Shown here: piece after piece, positions 46,829 through 59,298 of the stretch | Numbering within the stretch: position 1 is the stretch's first letter | Layout: every line of letters starts with the position of its first letter | DNA from: Trichoplax sp. H2 | Lineage: Eukaryota > Placozoa > Uniplacotomia > Trichoplacea | Direction: 5' to 3' | NCBI GenBank assembly: GCA_003344405.1 | Contig: NOWV01000015.1 | Location: 124,001 to 188,000, forward strand | DNA length: 64,000 bases | Program-made: the position numbers and the translations under genes | Notes under the pieces: generated by a model | What the model was told of the DNA's origin: nothing | Databases searched by the model: none | The model's input: the letters and a program-made list of their open reading frames with translations, nothing else

Positions 46829-48835
46829 ATGAATAAGTTGTGCTTTATTTTAATTGGGGTGTTGGCCATAACGATGGTCAATGGACACATTCGCATCCTC
46901 TTCCCAATATCTAGAATGTATGATTTCGATTTTATCGTCAATTTTAGATCACGAAGTCCTTGTGGAATGCCGGAAAATGCAACCGGCCAAGGTATCTTTA
47001 AAACGAAATTAGTTGCTGGTTCAACCTTTGATATGACATGGCATTTAGCATTTGCTCATCAAGGTGGATTTCGAATTCAAATTTTACAACGTAATGGAGT
47101 TGTAAGCCATGAATTAACACCGACCAATGACTCGGTGCCATGGTTCTCCTCGGATAATGCTACTATTCAAAATTATCTTGTTACCCTTCCTCAAGGCTTT
47201 ACTTGCGATCATTGCATTATACGCCTTATACGCGATGTCGCCGAAAGATCAACCCCTACTAAACCGTTCCAATATTGGAGTTGTGCTGATGTTGAAATTG
47301 GCAATTTTCCTTGTACACAATTAAATTGTTACAATGGCGGAACGATAGCATCTAATTGTAATTCAGCATCGCCAACATGTAGTTGTGCTACTGGTCTTGT
47401 CTCGGGCAATCGATGCGAATTTGTCAACGAGTGTGAAACAACTTCAGACTGTAATGGCAATGGCCAATGTCTGACTATTAACCAAGATTATTATTACCCT
47501 TTAAAGCAATGTTACTGTTCTCCTGGCTATTATGGCTATCGATGTTCCCAAACTTCGAATCTTACTGTCGCTATGCCTGGCGATTTAACGTCATATTTCT
47601 ATTTTCGACTGGATAAAAATAGTGAAATGTGGTATAGAATTTTATCTGCTAGCAATGAAATTGAAGTAATCCATAAAACGCGATCGATTACTTGGGTAGG
47701 ATTAGGCTGGCGACCACAAGGTTTGATGGAGTCTTGTCAGTTTTATCCGGCCGGAGCAGCACCAGGTTTAGCTTTTGGTCCACCAGGTTCTCCTGGAGAG
47801 AGCAATCAAGCAGAATCAGATGCTAAGAAAACGCCAGTAAAGCATTCTATGGCTTGTACAGACATGGTGATTGGTAGTGTTCGCGGAAATACTGTTCGAA
47901 TTTTCGATTACTACTCTCGTGATCGCGGTACACCTAGAAAAGATTCTTATTATGGCGGAATAGATAGCATTACATCAGCAGTAGGTTCAGAAGTCAATGG
48001 TGTTACAACGTTAAGATGGCGGAAAAAGTTAGCGGCCGATGGACCTACCGATCACACTATCATCGATGCACCCTTGGATATTATTTATGCTTATGGTCAA
48101 AAAGTGCCATTTACCCACGAGAAGCCTTCGGGTATTATTAATACCACTCGCGAAACGACATTTTATGGCGATGATGAATTAAAATATCATGGTTTTGAAC
48201 ATCGAGGTCGTCGTTCGCTCAATTTTTTCTCAGATAATCGATTGAATGCCGCTACCTGTGGCGGTAGTTGGACTTCCAATTGTGCAGGCAATACGTGTAG
48301 CCAAACTTTAGCGTGGAATGTGTATAATGATGGAACAGTGCATTTCACGATGTCTGCAAAGACCGATAAATGGCTTGCATTGGGTATTTCCAACGACGCT
48401 AAAATGCCCAATTCCGATGCTATTGTGGGTTGGGTATCCAATGGAGCTGTTGTATTAATAGATCGCTTTCTTAAGACGTATTCTTTACCCGCTATCGACG
48501 CCATTAGCAATGTTCAAGTTGTCAATGGTTCCCTTATTAACGGCGTAACAATCTTGAATTTTATTCGTCAAATTAATACTACCGATACGCAAAATGATAT
48601 CAGTTTGCATGGTTGCCATTATTTTTTCTTTGGTGTTGGTGGAGCTTATAATAATAATACATTGGATATTGCAGCCCATCCTTCAATACCTGCTATCACT
48701 AGTCAAAAAATATGTATTGATGCCAGTCAATGTTCTCAATTTAAGCCACCAGGTAGTGGTACAGCTGGAATCTTTACCATAACCCATTTACTGACGACGA
48801 TGATAGCCGTTGTCCTATCCAACATTTTGCTTTAA
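46829..48835 (+). CDS. secreted/GPI-anchored LPMO-like + EGF + double DOMON protein
   Basis: Single-exon gene, 668 residues, paralogue of the 892-residue gene at 40990. The signal peptide (residues 1-19, VNG|H) again leaves a histidine, His20, at the mature N-terminus. The same N-terminal domain follows: HIRILFP, CGMP, WHLAFAHQGGFR (His72, His77), TCDHCIIRL and YWSCADV. Two EGF-like modules and a DOMON with CTDMVIG come next; here the loop is short and lacks the PEG repeats. The C-terminal DOMON has W-L-ALGIS, KMPNSDAIVGW and LHGCHYF. The final hydrophobic stretch after GSGTAG looks like a GPI signal. It lacks one DOMON of its sister, and its single C-terminal DOMON carries motifs of both sister copies. 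The conserved N-terminal histidine in both proteins argues for selection on the brace. Substrate unknown. Confidence 0.85.
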   Translation: MNKLCFILIGVLAITMVNGHIRILFPISRMYDFDFIVNFRSRSPCGMPENATGQGIFKTKLVAGSTFDMTWHLAFAHQGGFRIQILQRNGVVSHELTPTNDSVPWFSSDNATIQNYLVTLPQGFTCDHCIIRLIRDVAERSTPTKPFQYWSCADVEIGNFPCTQLNCYNGGTIASNCNSASPTCSCATGLVSGNRCEFVNECETTSDCNGNGQCLTINQDYYYPLKQCYCSPGYYGYRCSQTSNLTVAMPGDLTSYFYFRLDKNSEMWYRILSASNEIEVIHKTRSITWVGLGWRPQGLMESCQFYPAGAAPGLAFGPPGSPGESNQAESDAKKTPVKHSMACTDMVIGSVRGNTVRIFDYYSRDRGTPRKDSYYGGIDSITSAVGSEVNGVTTLRWRKKLAADGPTDHTIIDAPLDIIYAYGQKVPFTHEKPSGIINTTRETTFYGDDELKYHGFEHRGRRSLNFFSDNRLNAATCGGSWTSNCAGNTCSQTLAWNVYNDGTVHFTMSAKTDKWLALGISNDAKMPNSDAIVGWVSNGAVVLIDRFLKTYSLPAIDAISNVQVVNGSLINGVTILNFIRQINTTDTQNDISLHGCHYFFFGVGGAYNNNTLDIAAHPSIPAITSQKICIDASQCSQFKPPGSGTAGIFTITHLLTTMIAVVLSNILL

Positions 48836-49073
48836 AATATCGATGACCAACAATACGATGGGATATAGTATTCGGGTTATCGTCCAAGTTAGAAATACCG
48901 TGAATTCGACAATTTCCTATTTCATTCTGTTTAATTTATGTCTTAAAGTAGCGTTCTACAAGGTAGATTAAAAGGATAAAAAAAGATATTCATAGTTTAT
49001 CTGATATGCACGCGTATGCTATCGGCAGTAGACCAGTCTCTAACGCTCGTAATGATAAAATGAGGCAATTTAG

Positions 49074-49079
49074 AATAAA
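49074..49079 (+). terminator. candidate poly(A) signal of the second DOMON gene
   Basis: AATAAA 239 bases after the stop codon of the 668-residue gene. Motif evidence only. Confidence 0.3.
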
Positions 49080-49552
49080 TATAGTAAATTGGTGATAGAA
49101 TTATCATAATTTCGGATTTGTCCATTGCATTCTATTATAGCTTTGAGTGGGATGATTTTTGATTCTGTGAATAAATTCAACTTGCTCATTTAAAATTGGC
49201 GATAGTTTGCCTAATCTAGGTAAAGTATAACATAGAAATTGTTAGACAGTGGACTAATGATCATTATAACGATACGAAGATCAAGAGCTCTCAAAATCAA
49301 CCTAGAATTTCAATCGTGAGGACTTTACTTTCTTACATTTTATTCTTTCCAGTCATTTTCTTCCTTGATTTCATAAATTCAATCGTTACCAAATATAAAT
49401 GAAATCTAAATGAATTAGGGAATCATATTCGTTACCGTGTAAGAGCGAATCGGTTTTTAGCCCCATTGGATTCAGCATTCACCATCTCAAAATTGGAAAT
49501 ATAACAGAGCAAAGCTCTCACGTAGCACAAATAGGTCAATACCGCTTTTAAC

Positions 49553-49750
49553 CTTAAAAATGGTGTTGTTCATGATGATAGGGTTGGTAGAAGATGAATC
49601 CGCTTTTTCCTCTCTCATAACAACAGTTGAAACGTCTAAGAGGAACCCAGTCATCGACTTTAACTCTACAACAATTCTATACCACTCATTCAAAACCGAA
49701 TCAAAGACTTCTTGACAATATTCTACTTGGGAGTTAAGAACCTCATTAGC
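49553..49750 (-). CDS. orphan exon-like open segment, 66 codons
   Basis: An open segment is bounded upstream by a good acceptor (TTGATTAATAG) and downstream by AAG|GTTAAA. It codes for protein-like sequence, including EYCQEVFDSVLNEWYRIVVE and a LLDVSTVVMREE stretch. Reading continues open for 22 more codons past the possible donor before TGA. No partner exons were found on either side and no family is recognised. It could be an internal exon of an unassembled gene, or a gene fragment. Confidence 0.3.
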
Positions 49751-50189
49751 CTATTAATCAAAAACAGAATTTAATTTAGCTGTCGGCTGAGGCCTTTCAT
49801 GTCCATAGTACGAATAGTACAAGCATATCATTTCATCAGATCGCCATCTTTCATAGTTACTTTAATAAGCATAACAGACTATTCCACATCCTATAGAGCT
49901 TCATATTTCTACTGTCATTAACTGATATCCCTACAATAATATCAATATTAGGGCTCTGTAGACTATATTCGCATGCTAGAAACACAAGATAAAACATGAT
50001 TACTTAGAAACTCTTCCTTCCTCGTTCAGCTTACAAATGAACGTGGTATAAACGATGAGATTATCTTGATTTGGTCAATGTGTCTCCAATTTCTCAATCT
50101 AGACATGCATTAGTTTTGTACTACAGGTAAATAAAGGCGGAAATTAAGAATTAATAAATTGTCACAATCATTAATGAACTATAGTACAT

Positions 50190-50740
50190 AAAAAAATTGA
50201 TCCAAAGATATTTATACTGAATCCAAAACTAATGGCTACCAATATGATTAAATCCTTGCTATAAATGAAAGCTAAACATTAGAAATTATATTCATGATTA
50301 TCATCGATAAACTAAAGCATGTAAAAATCGATTTTATAGTGTTTATAGTGAATCAAAAACGAATGGTTACTAGTACGATAGTGTCCTTGCTATAAATGAA
50401 ACCTAAACATAGAAATTATATCTGTAATTAACATGAACTACAGCTTGTTACAGAATCAATTCTATAATATTTATAGTGAATCTAAAGCGTATGGTTACCA
50501 ATAGGATAAAATCCTTATTATAAATGAAACTTAAACATAGAAATCACACGATAATTATTATCGGTGAACTATAGCATCTTAAAAAATTGATCCTATGATA
50601 TTTATTGTGAATCCAAAACGAATGGTTACCAATACGATAAAATCCTTGCTGTAAATGAAACCTAAATATAGAGATTATATCGGTGATTAGCATCGGCGAA
50701 CTATAGCACGTTAAAGAATCGATCCTATGATATCGATGGT
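50190..50740. repeat. tandem repeat, ~130 bp unit, four copies
   Basis: A unit containing TATTTATAGTGAATCCAAA, ACGAATGGTTACCAATACGA, then AAATCCTTGCTATAAATGAA and a TAAACATAGAAATTATAT segment is repeated with its CCTTGCT core at 50254, 50385, 50513 and 50644 (131, 128 and 131 bases). A partial remnant lies near 50860. Copies are well preserved compared with the other arrays, so this one is younger. Confidence 0.88.
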
Positions 50741-51629
50741 GAAAATTATTTTATTCTTGCTCCCCATGTAGCACATCTTCAATCTATCTATCATTCCTTT
50801 TATCTCCTTCCATTTTCTGACTTATTAAGCGAATCTGATTGTTAGCAATTTGAGATAAACCTTGCTATAAATGAAAGCTGAACACAAAAATTATATCCGT
50901 AATTGAATAGCCTTTAAGGCTATATTTGGATGCAAATAATATAGCGTTGTTTATTATTATTTGTATGCTTTTACATCTTGTTCAAGTTTAGCAATGAAGC
51001 TGATTTCTCTAGAATAGGTGTGCATTATCAAAAATAGACTAATAGATGCCAATATTCAAGCCACAATTCGATACATAAATACCTGTAAGGTTGTTAAGCA
51101 CTATTCTAACTTTTGCGTGACCTGTTTTTGCAATTATTTAAACATACAGATGAAAATTCAGGCGTGTATAGTCAATTTTGCGCACTAAAAATGAACATAA
51201 GCCGCTAATGGTGATAAAAAGATAATGATTACTGGTAGGCTTATTTTCTAAGCCATCTTTTGGCACGATATAATTGCTCGTGTGTTTGACAATTATTACT
51301 CCAGATAGGATGAGAAAGCTTTAAATAAACGGTTCATTTTGATCCTAAGAATGATTTGGAAATAAATAACTCTCTAGTTAAGAGTAATATTACGGGTCTA
51401 GTTCTCAATAATGCTGCTTAAAGTCCATCTACTTTGTCCGATAAAGTCTAGCTTAGTATAGTTTGCTTATTATGCGTTGGGATTAGTTTTATTTTTGTAA
51501 GCTAAGCATCGTGATGGTCGCAACTGCTAGATAGTTCTGCCATGGTTTTGTAATGATTCTACACCAGATCTAGGTAAAGTAAAGCAAATCAGGCCTATTT
51601 GGCAAAATTATCTGCAGATGTTATGGATT

Positions 51630-52870
51630 ATGTATCATACGTCCATATTAATTTAATTATGTACTATTAGCATATCATAGCAATAGCTACCCATATTAGA
51701 TAAATAATTTTTTAATAATTTCAGGTATTGATTTCAATCAAATCAAACTAATTTAGCTAAATCATATATCTATTTGACAGGCTTTGGGTCCATACCTCTA
51801 TAAATTAATTCTATGTGAGGTGCTCCTATTGCTATTTAATGTGTCTTTTATACCTTAGCATGCTGCTGATAGTTACTGGTGCTAAATAGATATTCCTTAT
51901 AAATTAAGATAATAATGTTCCTTAAGTTCTAAGTCAACTAAATTAAATCACATCTATTAAAATAATAATACATGAGAATTTTTCTAATTCTTAGTAAATA
52001 TTCATTAAATAGCAACTATTTTAAGCAATTAGACCTGAAACTAGTGTGATTGATTTTGATTAATAAATAGTATACTGATTGTAGTACTGGTATCTACTTC
52101 TTTACTGATCGAACATAATGTCTATATACGAGTATATAATCTAATTTCAAGTCTGGGACTTTTAAAAGAAACTTAAGGACTGAATATGCATCTTCAGCAC
52201 CCAAAGTAAGCAATATTGATTAAATAGCATCTATTTTTATGCTATTGGGTCTGAATTAGCCCGCAATTAACAGGTATGATTCATGTCCAGTTGTAACCAA
52301 TATGACTTCAGTTAAGTCGACTTAGCGAGATTAAGAAGAGATGAATATCATATGCTTAGGTTAATTGATCACCGTAATCTGACTATATCGGTAAAAATCT
52401 AAGCAATATTGATTATTTGCTCCTTAATTTCAGGATAATTTACTATCTGCACTACTTTAATGTGATGGATATGACTGACAGTTAATTACGGGAAAACTTA
52501 TATATTTATATCCTATAATAACTAATATCTTTTTCTTGCTCAGAGCAATATTGATGAAATGACATCTATTTCATGCGATTAGGCCCAGGTTAATTTTGCT
52601 CTGTATCCTTAACGTAATGATAGTTATAACTGATAGCTAATTATGTATATTTATTTACCCGATTACATTACAGGAGATGATTTGCTTTAGTTCTAATTCT
52701 TGATTAGTTTCACGTCTGTTTTATCCTATTTGCTCAGATTAGTGCCGTGTTTTTAGACTAATTTATCCTCACAAGCTTAAAATAATGATATTCATAATTA
52801 ACTATTAATAGGTCGCGATTTCTGCTGTTGCCTATAGCAATGTTAATAAGATCACTTGCAGTTCGCAATA
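51630..52870. repeat. highly degenerate ~150-200 bp array
   Basis: The words AGCAATATTGATTAAATAGC and CATCTATTT followed by GATTAGGCC-like sequence recur near 52211, 52395, 52544 and, more weakly, 51996 and 52838. Between them similar TGATAGTTATAACTGATAG and AATTA blocks are found. Spacing is irregular; limits are approximate. Confidence 0.5.
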
Positions 52871-53736
52871 TTTAACTTTAATTAGACGGTAGTCTGGATC
52901 TCATATGTTCTAAATTAATTTTTATTTTCTCTAGTGGAATACTATCTATCCAATGTGAAATTAACGTTATTATAACAGAGGCTAATTATCAATTTACGAG
53001 AACGTAGACAATCTAGTACAAGAAAGGAAACCTTCTTTGACTAGTTGTAGATGACCTGAGCCAGCAGTAAAGCTAACGTAATGTAGTAATAAAATATATG
53101 TAATTGATCAAACTTTAGAATATCAATTTTGACAGATAAAATTATTCAATTTGTTTATATTGCCCTTTGCGTCAATCATAATGTCTGCATATACGTCATT
53201 ATCAATGACGATCATAGCATACAAGTAGTAATTGAGACAATCTGATTACGTTCAAGATTGTCATATTTTTACAATAAATTGTATATTATGATATTATTGC
53301 GATTTTAAAATTCTATTTTTAACCAATTTAAATAGATAATGAGGGCATTAACATAACATACAATAAGATTTAATTCAATTTGTCACTCCCAGTCTTTATT
53401 GAAGCCTGTAAGGTGTTCAATCTATTGACAGATTCTAGTTTATTTCGTCAATTGTACTCCTAATTGTAATGAGAATAGGCTGTTTATTAAATGAATAGAA
53501 TTCATTAAATAGTTTAATGGATTGATATTGTCAGATTGATCATCATTAAATATTCCACATAAGCAAGATAACAAATATCAGTTTGCTATTATCAGCAAGT
53601 TTGGATAATAAAAAGTTCATTATCATGTTTGCTAATTAACTTCAAATTTCAGTTACTCCCTGTATATTTTATGTACACGTATTAGTATAAACCTATTTAT
53701 CATATAGCCTCAAAACTCGTGTGTAGAACAATCTTG

Positions 53737-53899
53737 CTAGGGAAGACCTTGAATTTTTTCTACGTGAGAGGTCTCTGAATCATTTCTTACTACATTGAAC
53801 ACACCTTCGCCGGTAAGAAAATCAAGGAATTCTTGTCTTATAACCTTGAAATTTCTTCTAATGTGAAAATATATGATGTCCAGCCATATAATTTTTCGC
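53737..53899 (-). CDS. orphan terminal-exon-like open segment
   Basis: After an acceptor-like CTATAG the frame runs 53 codons to TAG and reads like real protein, with IIWLDIIYFHIRRNFK, RQEFLDFLTGEG and SHVEKIQGLP. No upstream exon or start codon could be linked. No family recognised. It may be a gene remnant or chance. Confidence 0.22.
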
Positions 53900-55902
53900 C
53901 TATAGCCAAATTGAGAAATGTTACAGTTTGACACCAGTTCTTTTACACGAGATATATTGTATGCGATATTTCTCTCAGAAAATTTTTTACGGTGGATAAG
54001 CCTCTTGTAACCGTTGAATTTATATCCTAATTCTGATCAGATATAAATTTTTCTAAAGCTTTTGTTATTCTATTGGCTAAACGATGTTTTAGAAGAGTAG
54101 AAAATCGCAAGATTTTATTTAATCTGATAAGAAACAAACGAATAAGAACTAGAAATTTATAATAAATGTCATGATAAGAAGTAAATATACGTTTAAAATA
54201 CTTTTATTAGTGTGAACAATATGTGAGTATGTTCTACTGTTACATTCTACAACTCTTGAGCTTGGTCAACATTAATAATTCTTAAACGATTCGTATAAAT
54301 TGCCAACCTAAATTGTCCTATTTTTTAGTCTGGCTATCATCTTATGCTGCAAATAGTAATATATCTATGAATATTATTAAACGTGAAATTAGCCTTATAA
54401 ATGGATTGACCGAAAGATAAAAGTACTAATCATCTTAACTGTAGTAAAAGCTTAGTCGTTTAAAAATGATTAGTTGATATAATGTATCAGATGATAATGT
54501 AATGCAGTGTAGTGATCACCATCAATGTGGAGTAGAAAAGGCATGATTTAATATGTAGGACTAGCGCCATCCTTTTATGAATTCCTCTCCCCCCCCCCAT
54601 TGCTTGTAAATCTTGAATTCAATTACCAACTAGCAAATAAAAAAAGCTCTTCTAGGTGCAATAATGTACTAAATTTCAGTATTGCTAATAGTATACTTGT
54701 CAAACTTTCTTTTTAGAGATAACATTTATTTTTTAAACTATTTTGCTGCTACCATGTGCAGAAAATAGCTTATGCATTCCATAAGAAATTAATCTTTAAT
54801 AGTACCTGACGTAACAGAATTTCAATAACTGCATCTAGAAACGATTAATTTACATTTAATCATTCAAACTGTAAATGAAAATTATAGCAACTTATCGTTC
54901 GCAATGAAGTAGAATAATCTTCTTTGCTCATGTAGACAATCTTTTATTCAGGATTAACAGAAATTTTCACCAATTTAAAATAATACTTTATTCAAGCAAT
55001 TTTAAAATGCATTGGAAAAATATCCAATGTAATACTAACTACTTGTACATAAGTCATATTCATGTTAATAATCTGATAATATTTGATGAATTGATAGTAT
55101 ATTCGTCAACACTAAAATTTGGCAAATGTTAAAGTAAAGACGTTTTCTCGATTTTCATGGGTACAAAATTACAATATCAATAAGGTCGTAACCTTATTCC
55201 CCTGGAATTGAATTCCGTTAAATCCTATAAAGCTTCTTGAATCTATAAGATCTCTTAGACGATTGATTCTGAATAACTTCTTTCTCCTTAATAGTATTAT
55301 AAGACAAGTGCTCACTGTTATATCCCTATGCCTATAACAGTTAAAGGAATACATTGGAGGAATAGTTTTATTATCCAGTATCATCAGTAATTATTTTTGT
55401 CTCAACATTGATCGTTTCTTTGCTATAATTCTTTGCGTCATATCCATAATGGCTAAGCATGCTACAGGAATGATTTAAATTATCGATCTTAACCTATTTG
55501 TGATAGAGTTACAAAGATGAATTGATTTAGACTTGCCTGAAATCAACTTTAAATTTTACCGTTTCATCACTATAATCTATAATGTATGTGGTAGATAGCC
55601 TGAACTGATGACTGACCTTGTTGTTCTTTTTTTATGTATCTTTTATTAGTAAATTAGACGGTCAAATTATCTATTGATTCCTTATTCAACATTATTATTA
55701 ACCAACGCAAGGGATCAGAAAATTAAGCAAAGTTATATCTTGGGAAGCTACTGCCCAAAACTCTACATCATCTATCGGTATGCATCGACAGTAATATCTA
55801 CTGCACTATCAAGAATAGACTAGATTTCATGACATGAAGAATAAGACAGATTCATGTCCATTAGGACATTAACTGAAAGTCAAATATCTCACTTTTATGA
55901 AG

Positions 55903-56118
55903 TTAGTTTATGCTATCATTAGATTTTGATGGCATTTCTAAATGGAACTTTGCTGCAATATGTCGATAGAGAATAGAATTTGAAACATTAATATAACAAA
56001 GCATTACAGACCGTTTATAATAGTAAAATCCATCGGCAAACAAAGAAAACTTCTGCTTACTGTCAATATTTCTTTTCTGTGCTTTAACCATGTCAAAGAT
56101 TTGTGCCAACATAGCCAT
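55903..56118 (-). CDS. short ORF, 71 residues, unrecognised
   Basis: ATG-initiated frame to TAA, beginning MAMLAQIFDMVKAQKR. A strong 5' splice-site-like ACA|GTAAGC lies about 58 bases in, so the real product, if any, may be spliced after residue ~19. No recognised motif. Confidence 0.2.
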   Translation of the reverse strand: MAMLAQIFDMVKAQKRNIDSKQKFSLFADGFYYYKRSVMLCYINVSNSILYRHIAAKFHLEMPSKSNDSIN

Positions 56119-59100
56119 GGTTTAATTAGTATTTCGCCGCTTATTATGATCGTAAATGCTTCCTACTTCTTAATTGTAATTTACAGCTCCATAAGCAATA
56201 CTCTGCCAGAGGATAGAATGGAAAAGCTGTTAATATTACGCCTGATTCTGCTATAGATAATGAAAAGTAGCTATAATGAAATAGCTTTAAAGGAATAGAA
56301 GATCAGAAATGGTCTTTTATACCAAAGTTGAAGCTACTTCTAAAAACCTCTGTACCTTGTAGCCAACAAATCTTGAGAACAGACAACCTGGTTTAGAATT
56401 TAGGAGATTACTAAAATCTTAAATTTTAACTCGATATTGATCTAGAAGCATTTGTGAATAAGAAGTACTTTATCAGATTAGTAATGGCTAATCTTTTCTC
56501 TATTTTGAATAACATTGAATGATTATGTAACAATGGTTAAGCACGAGAAGGTCTTGCAATAATTTGGTTAAGATTCTTGAAAATAACGTTAGTATAGTAT
56601 TTTTATTCCCCTAATCATATTAAAACTGGTCAATGTTCTTATTACGGTAGCTAAAAAGGACTAACCATAGCTGCATTACCGTAGCCTAATAGGACTGCTA
56701 GACTCACTTTATACCATAATTGCATCTCTTTTCCGATCGGCCGGTGCATTTATGCTCATGATATTCTTCTATTTGACTTTATCCCTTACCAAAGCATTGC
56801 TAGATTTCCCTTACTGAAAAATCATCTACGAATAGCTACCTGTCCACTTACTGTCGAATTATTCACTTTGACGTATAAATAATCTTCACTTTCATAGTAA
56901 TAATCAAAACTACTTCTAATGTGGAAATTATTAGGCCATCATTTATTTATCGACCTCGAAATCTAGGCATGATAATATCCTAACTAGCATTATTTGTGAC
57001 ACCTGTCACCAGTTTAAGAAGGATAAGAAAACATAAAAATTGTAATATTGTGCATGATCACTTTGTTAATCAGTTATTTTCCTCTTTCACTATGGCATTT
57101 GACGTAATGAGTTCATGTTCTATGATTTATATTTTGTTAATTTACGTGATTGAAATGAATATATCGACTTATTTATTCCTAAAGAAAGTATTCTTTTCAA
57201 TTAATGGAAAAACAAGTATAGCTGTAGCTTTCCACGTCGATTTTCTTCCGAGAAAGTCAAATTTAGACAATAGTAAGTAAGTGTGTAAGATCGGAGGGGT
57301 GCCTGATCGATGAATTAAAATAAATTTAAATAACTATCATGAACTACTATTAACTATTTATTCTAGAAGCCTTAATTGGCTATAGAAAGGTAGACATGGT
57401 TATTATGTAGAAATAAAATTGGTCACTGAACAACATTGGTAAATTATGGTGGGTTACGTTCACTTTAATCATGGTAAATCAATCAAGAACACCTTTCTCT
57501 TAATTCTGCTCCCTAGGTGTTAACAACCCGATATTAGATTTAATTCAGTCTTTAGACTCAGTAAAGGAGATTCTTAACTTTATTTTTTCTCGCCCCAAAG
57601 GTTAAATTTTATCATAATTTTGCTAAGCATTCATTTTATATTTAGAAATTATAATTCTGAACTATTTTCAGGCTGTGAATTAATATATGATTTTAGACGC
57701 ATTTTCAACTAAACTGTAGCCTGTAGTTAAGAAAAGATGTCTATCGAAAATGGCTGTAGACAGTAACAGATCATTTTATTAATATAACTAGGGAAGGGTA
57801 TATCTTCCACTCTAACATAATTAGAAGCTTTTGACGGGTAATGTTGATGGGTGATAAAAGGTAAATGATTCCTGCCGCTAAACTTGAAAGAATTGATGAT
57901 GGCTAATAGCCTGTTTAATAACAAAATACTTTCCGCTAGATTAATTCTTTATTAAATTGCCGACATAATATTATCTTTCATCTCGTAGTGCTATAAATTA
58001 TCAGGGCAAGGTCATATTTTGGCCTATTCATGATGAGATAATTGCGAAAGTCCAGGCTAAAAGGATTACTGGGCATATTCATGATTTATCTGATCTAATT
58101 CATTTTGAGAAGCAGATGTAAATTTAAATCGTCCTAGCAGCATTGGTTAGATATTTCTTATTATGTAATAGCCTTGATATCCGTATAGATTGCCTATAGG
58201 TTAGTATTTATTTTATGGATCGCTATTGTATATTCATCCATTATTATTAATAAATCGATTTTTTAAATTTTGTATTATGATTTGTCTGGCGATGGCTAAT
58301 GTAAATATATTCAAAATTTGATTGAAGAAAACTACGTCTCTTCGATTTAATAGCCTTTACAATAAAATATTTTTGACGAAAATTACTATTCAATGATCCA
58401 ATACCTTATCAACGTATGATTTAAGAATTGCTACTTCACGAGATTAACGAGACTACATCGTACTCATTATTTACGATTTATTAATAACATTACGCCACAA
58501 ATAATGCGATTGAGCACCACTAATTAATGCAATTGGCAATAACCTTTTATTTGCAGCATTGATTCATGAAACAAAAACAGCATAGAAATGTCTAGCAATT
58601 AATGACTAATACTGTGAAGCCATTAATTGATTCCCTGCTAATGATTATTGAAGGACAGTGTCGGAGCAATTATCGACTCGCAATGCGACTGAATTAATCC
58701 AACCGATTAAATTACAGCAATTTATTCTGTAACCGTCGAGAATATGATTTACGTATCGTTCGTATTTAATCAAAGTCTGATAAACCTTAAGTAAAATCTC
58801 TTTCATCTTGTCGACAACCTTTGTCTAGTCAATGATATCCTTAATGTTTATTTTTATCATTATCAATCTGTTTAGTTTATTTTCGATATTATTTCTTTTA
58901 TCTTTTCTCTAGTCTGATGGATAGCTCTATTTTAGGTTATAAATTATAAAAGCCGTTAAAGTACGATAGCTAAAATTTTGTTACTTTTGGTGCTGGCTTT
59001 TAAATTCTTCAATTTCGGTCCTAATCATTCATGCGTACAAATTTAAATAATTAATTTAATGGAACAAAATTGGCGTAACTCTGGAAACGCAATAATTGTT

Positions 59101-59298
59101 ATCTTAATGTTAAAATTTATAATACATTCCAAGCGTTGATCGCCTTTGATCAATTATAATTGGATAGCCACACATTTATTTACACTGATTGACTATTACT
59201 AATTGATTTGTATTACATGTAGACAAAATTATAAATTCTTATGGCGTCTAGTCCGATCGTAACATTTCATTTTTTTGCCTTTTTATGATCATTTAGCC

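Larger units (their letters stand above)
48836..59298. other. 10.5 kb gene-poor, repeat-bearing stretch
   Basis: No multi-exon gene could be assembled. Contents seen: three orphan open segments on the minus strand (49553-49750, 53737-53899, 55903-56118), tandem arrays at about 50190-50740 and 51630-52870, one CTCCCTGTAT copy (53656-53665), and an isolated poly-C run near 54590 that stands out in this AT-rich sequence. Distal regulatory sequence or an RNA gene could be present but cannot be read directly. Confidence 0.5.

Noticed and set aside
54587-54600. Poly-C run
   Set aside because: Unusual in this AT-rich sequence but a simple homopolymer; could also reflect a sequencing or assembly error.
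56996-57280. 94-codon plus-strand frame in the gene-poor stretch
   Set aside because: Random-looking composition and no neighbouring exons or recognised domain.
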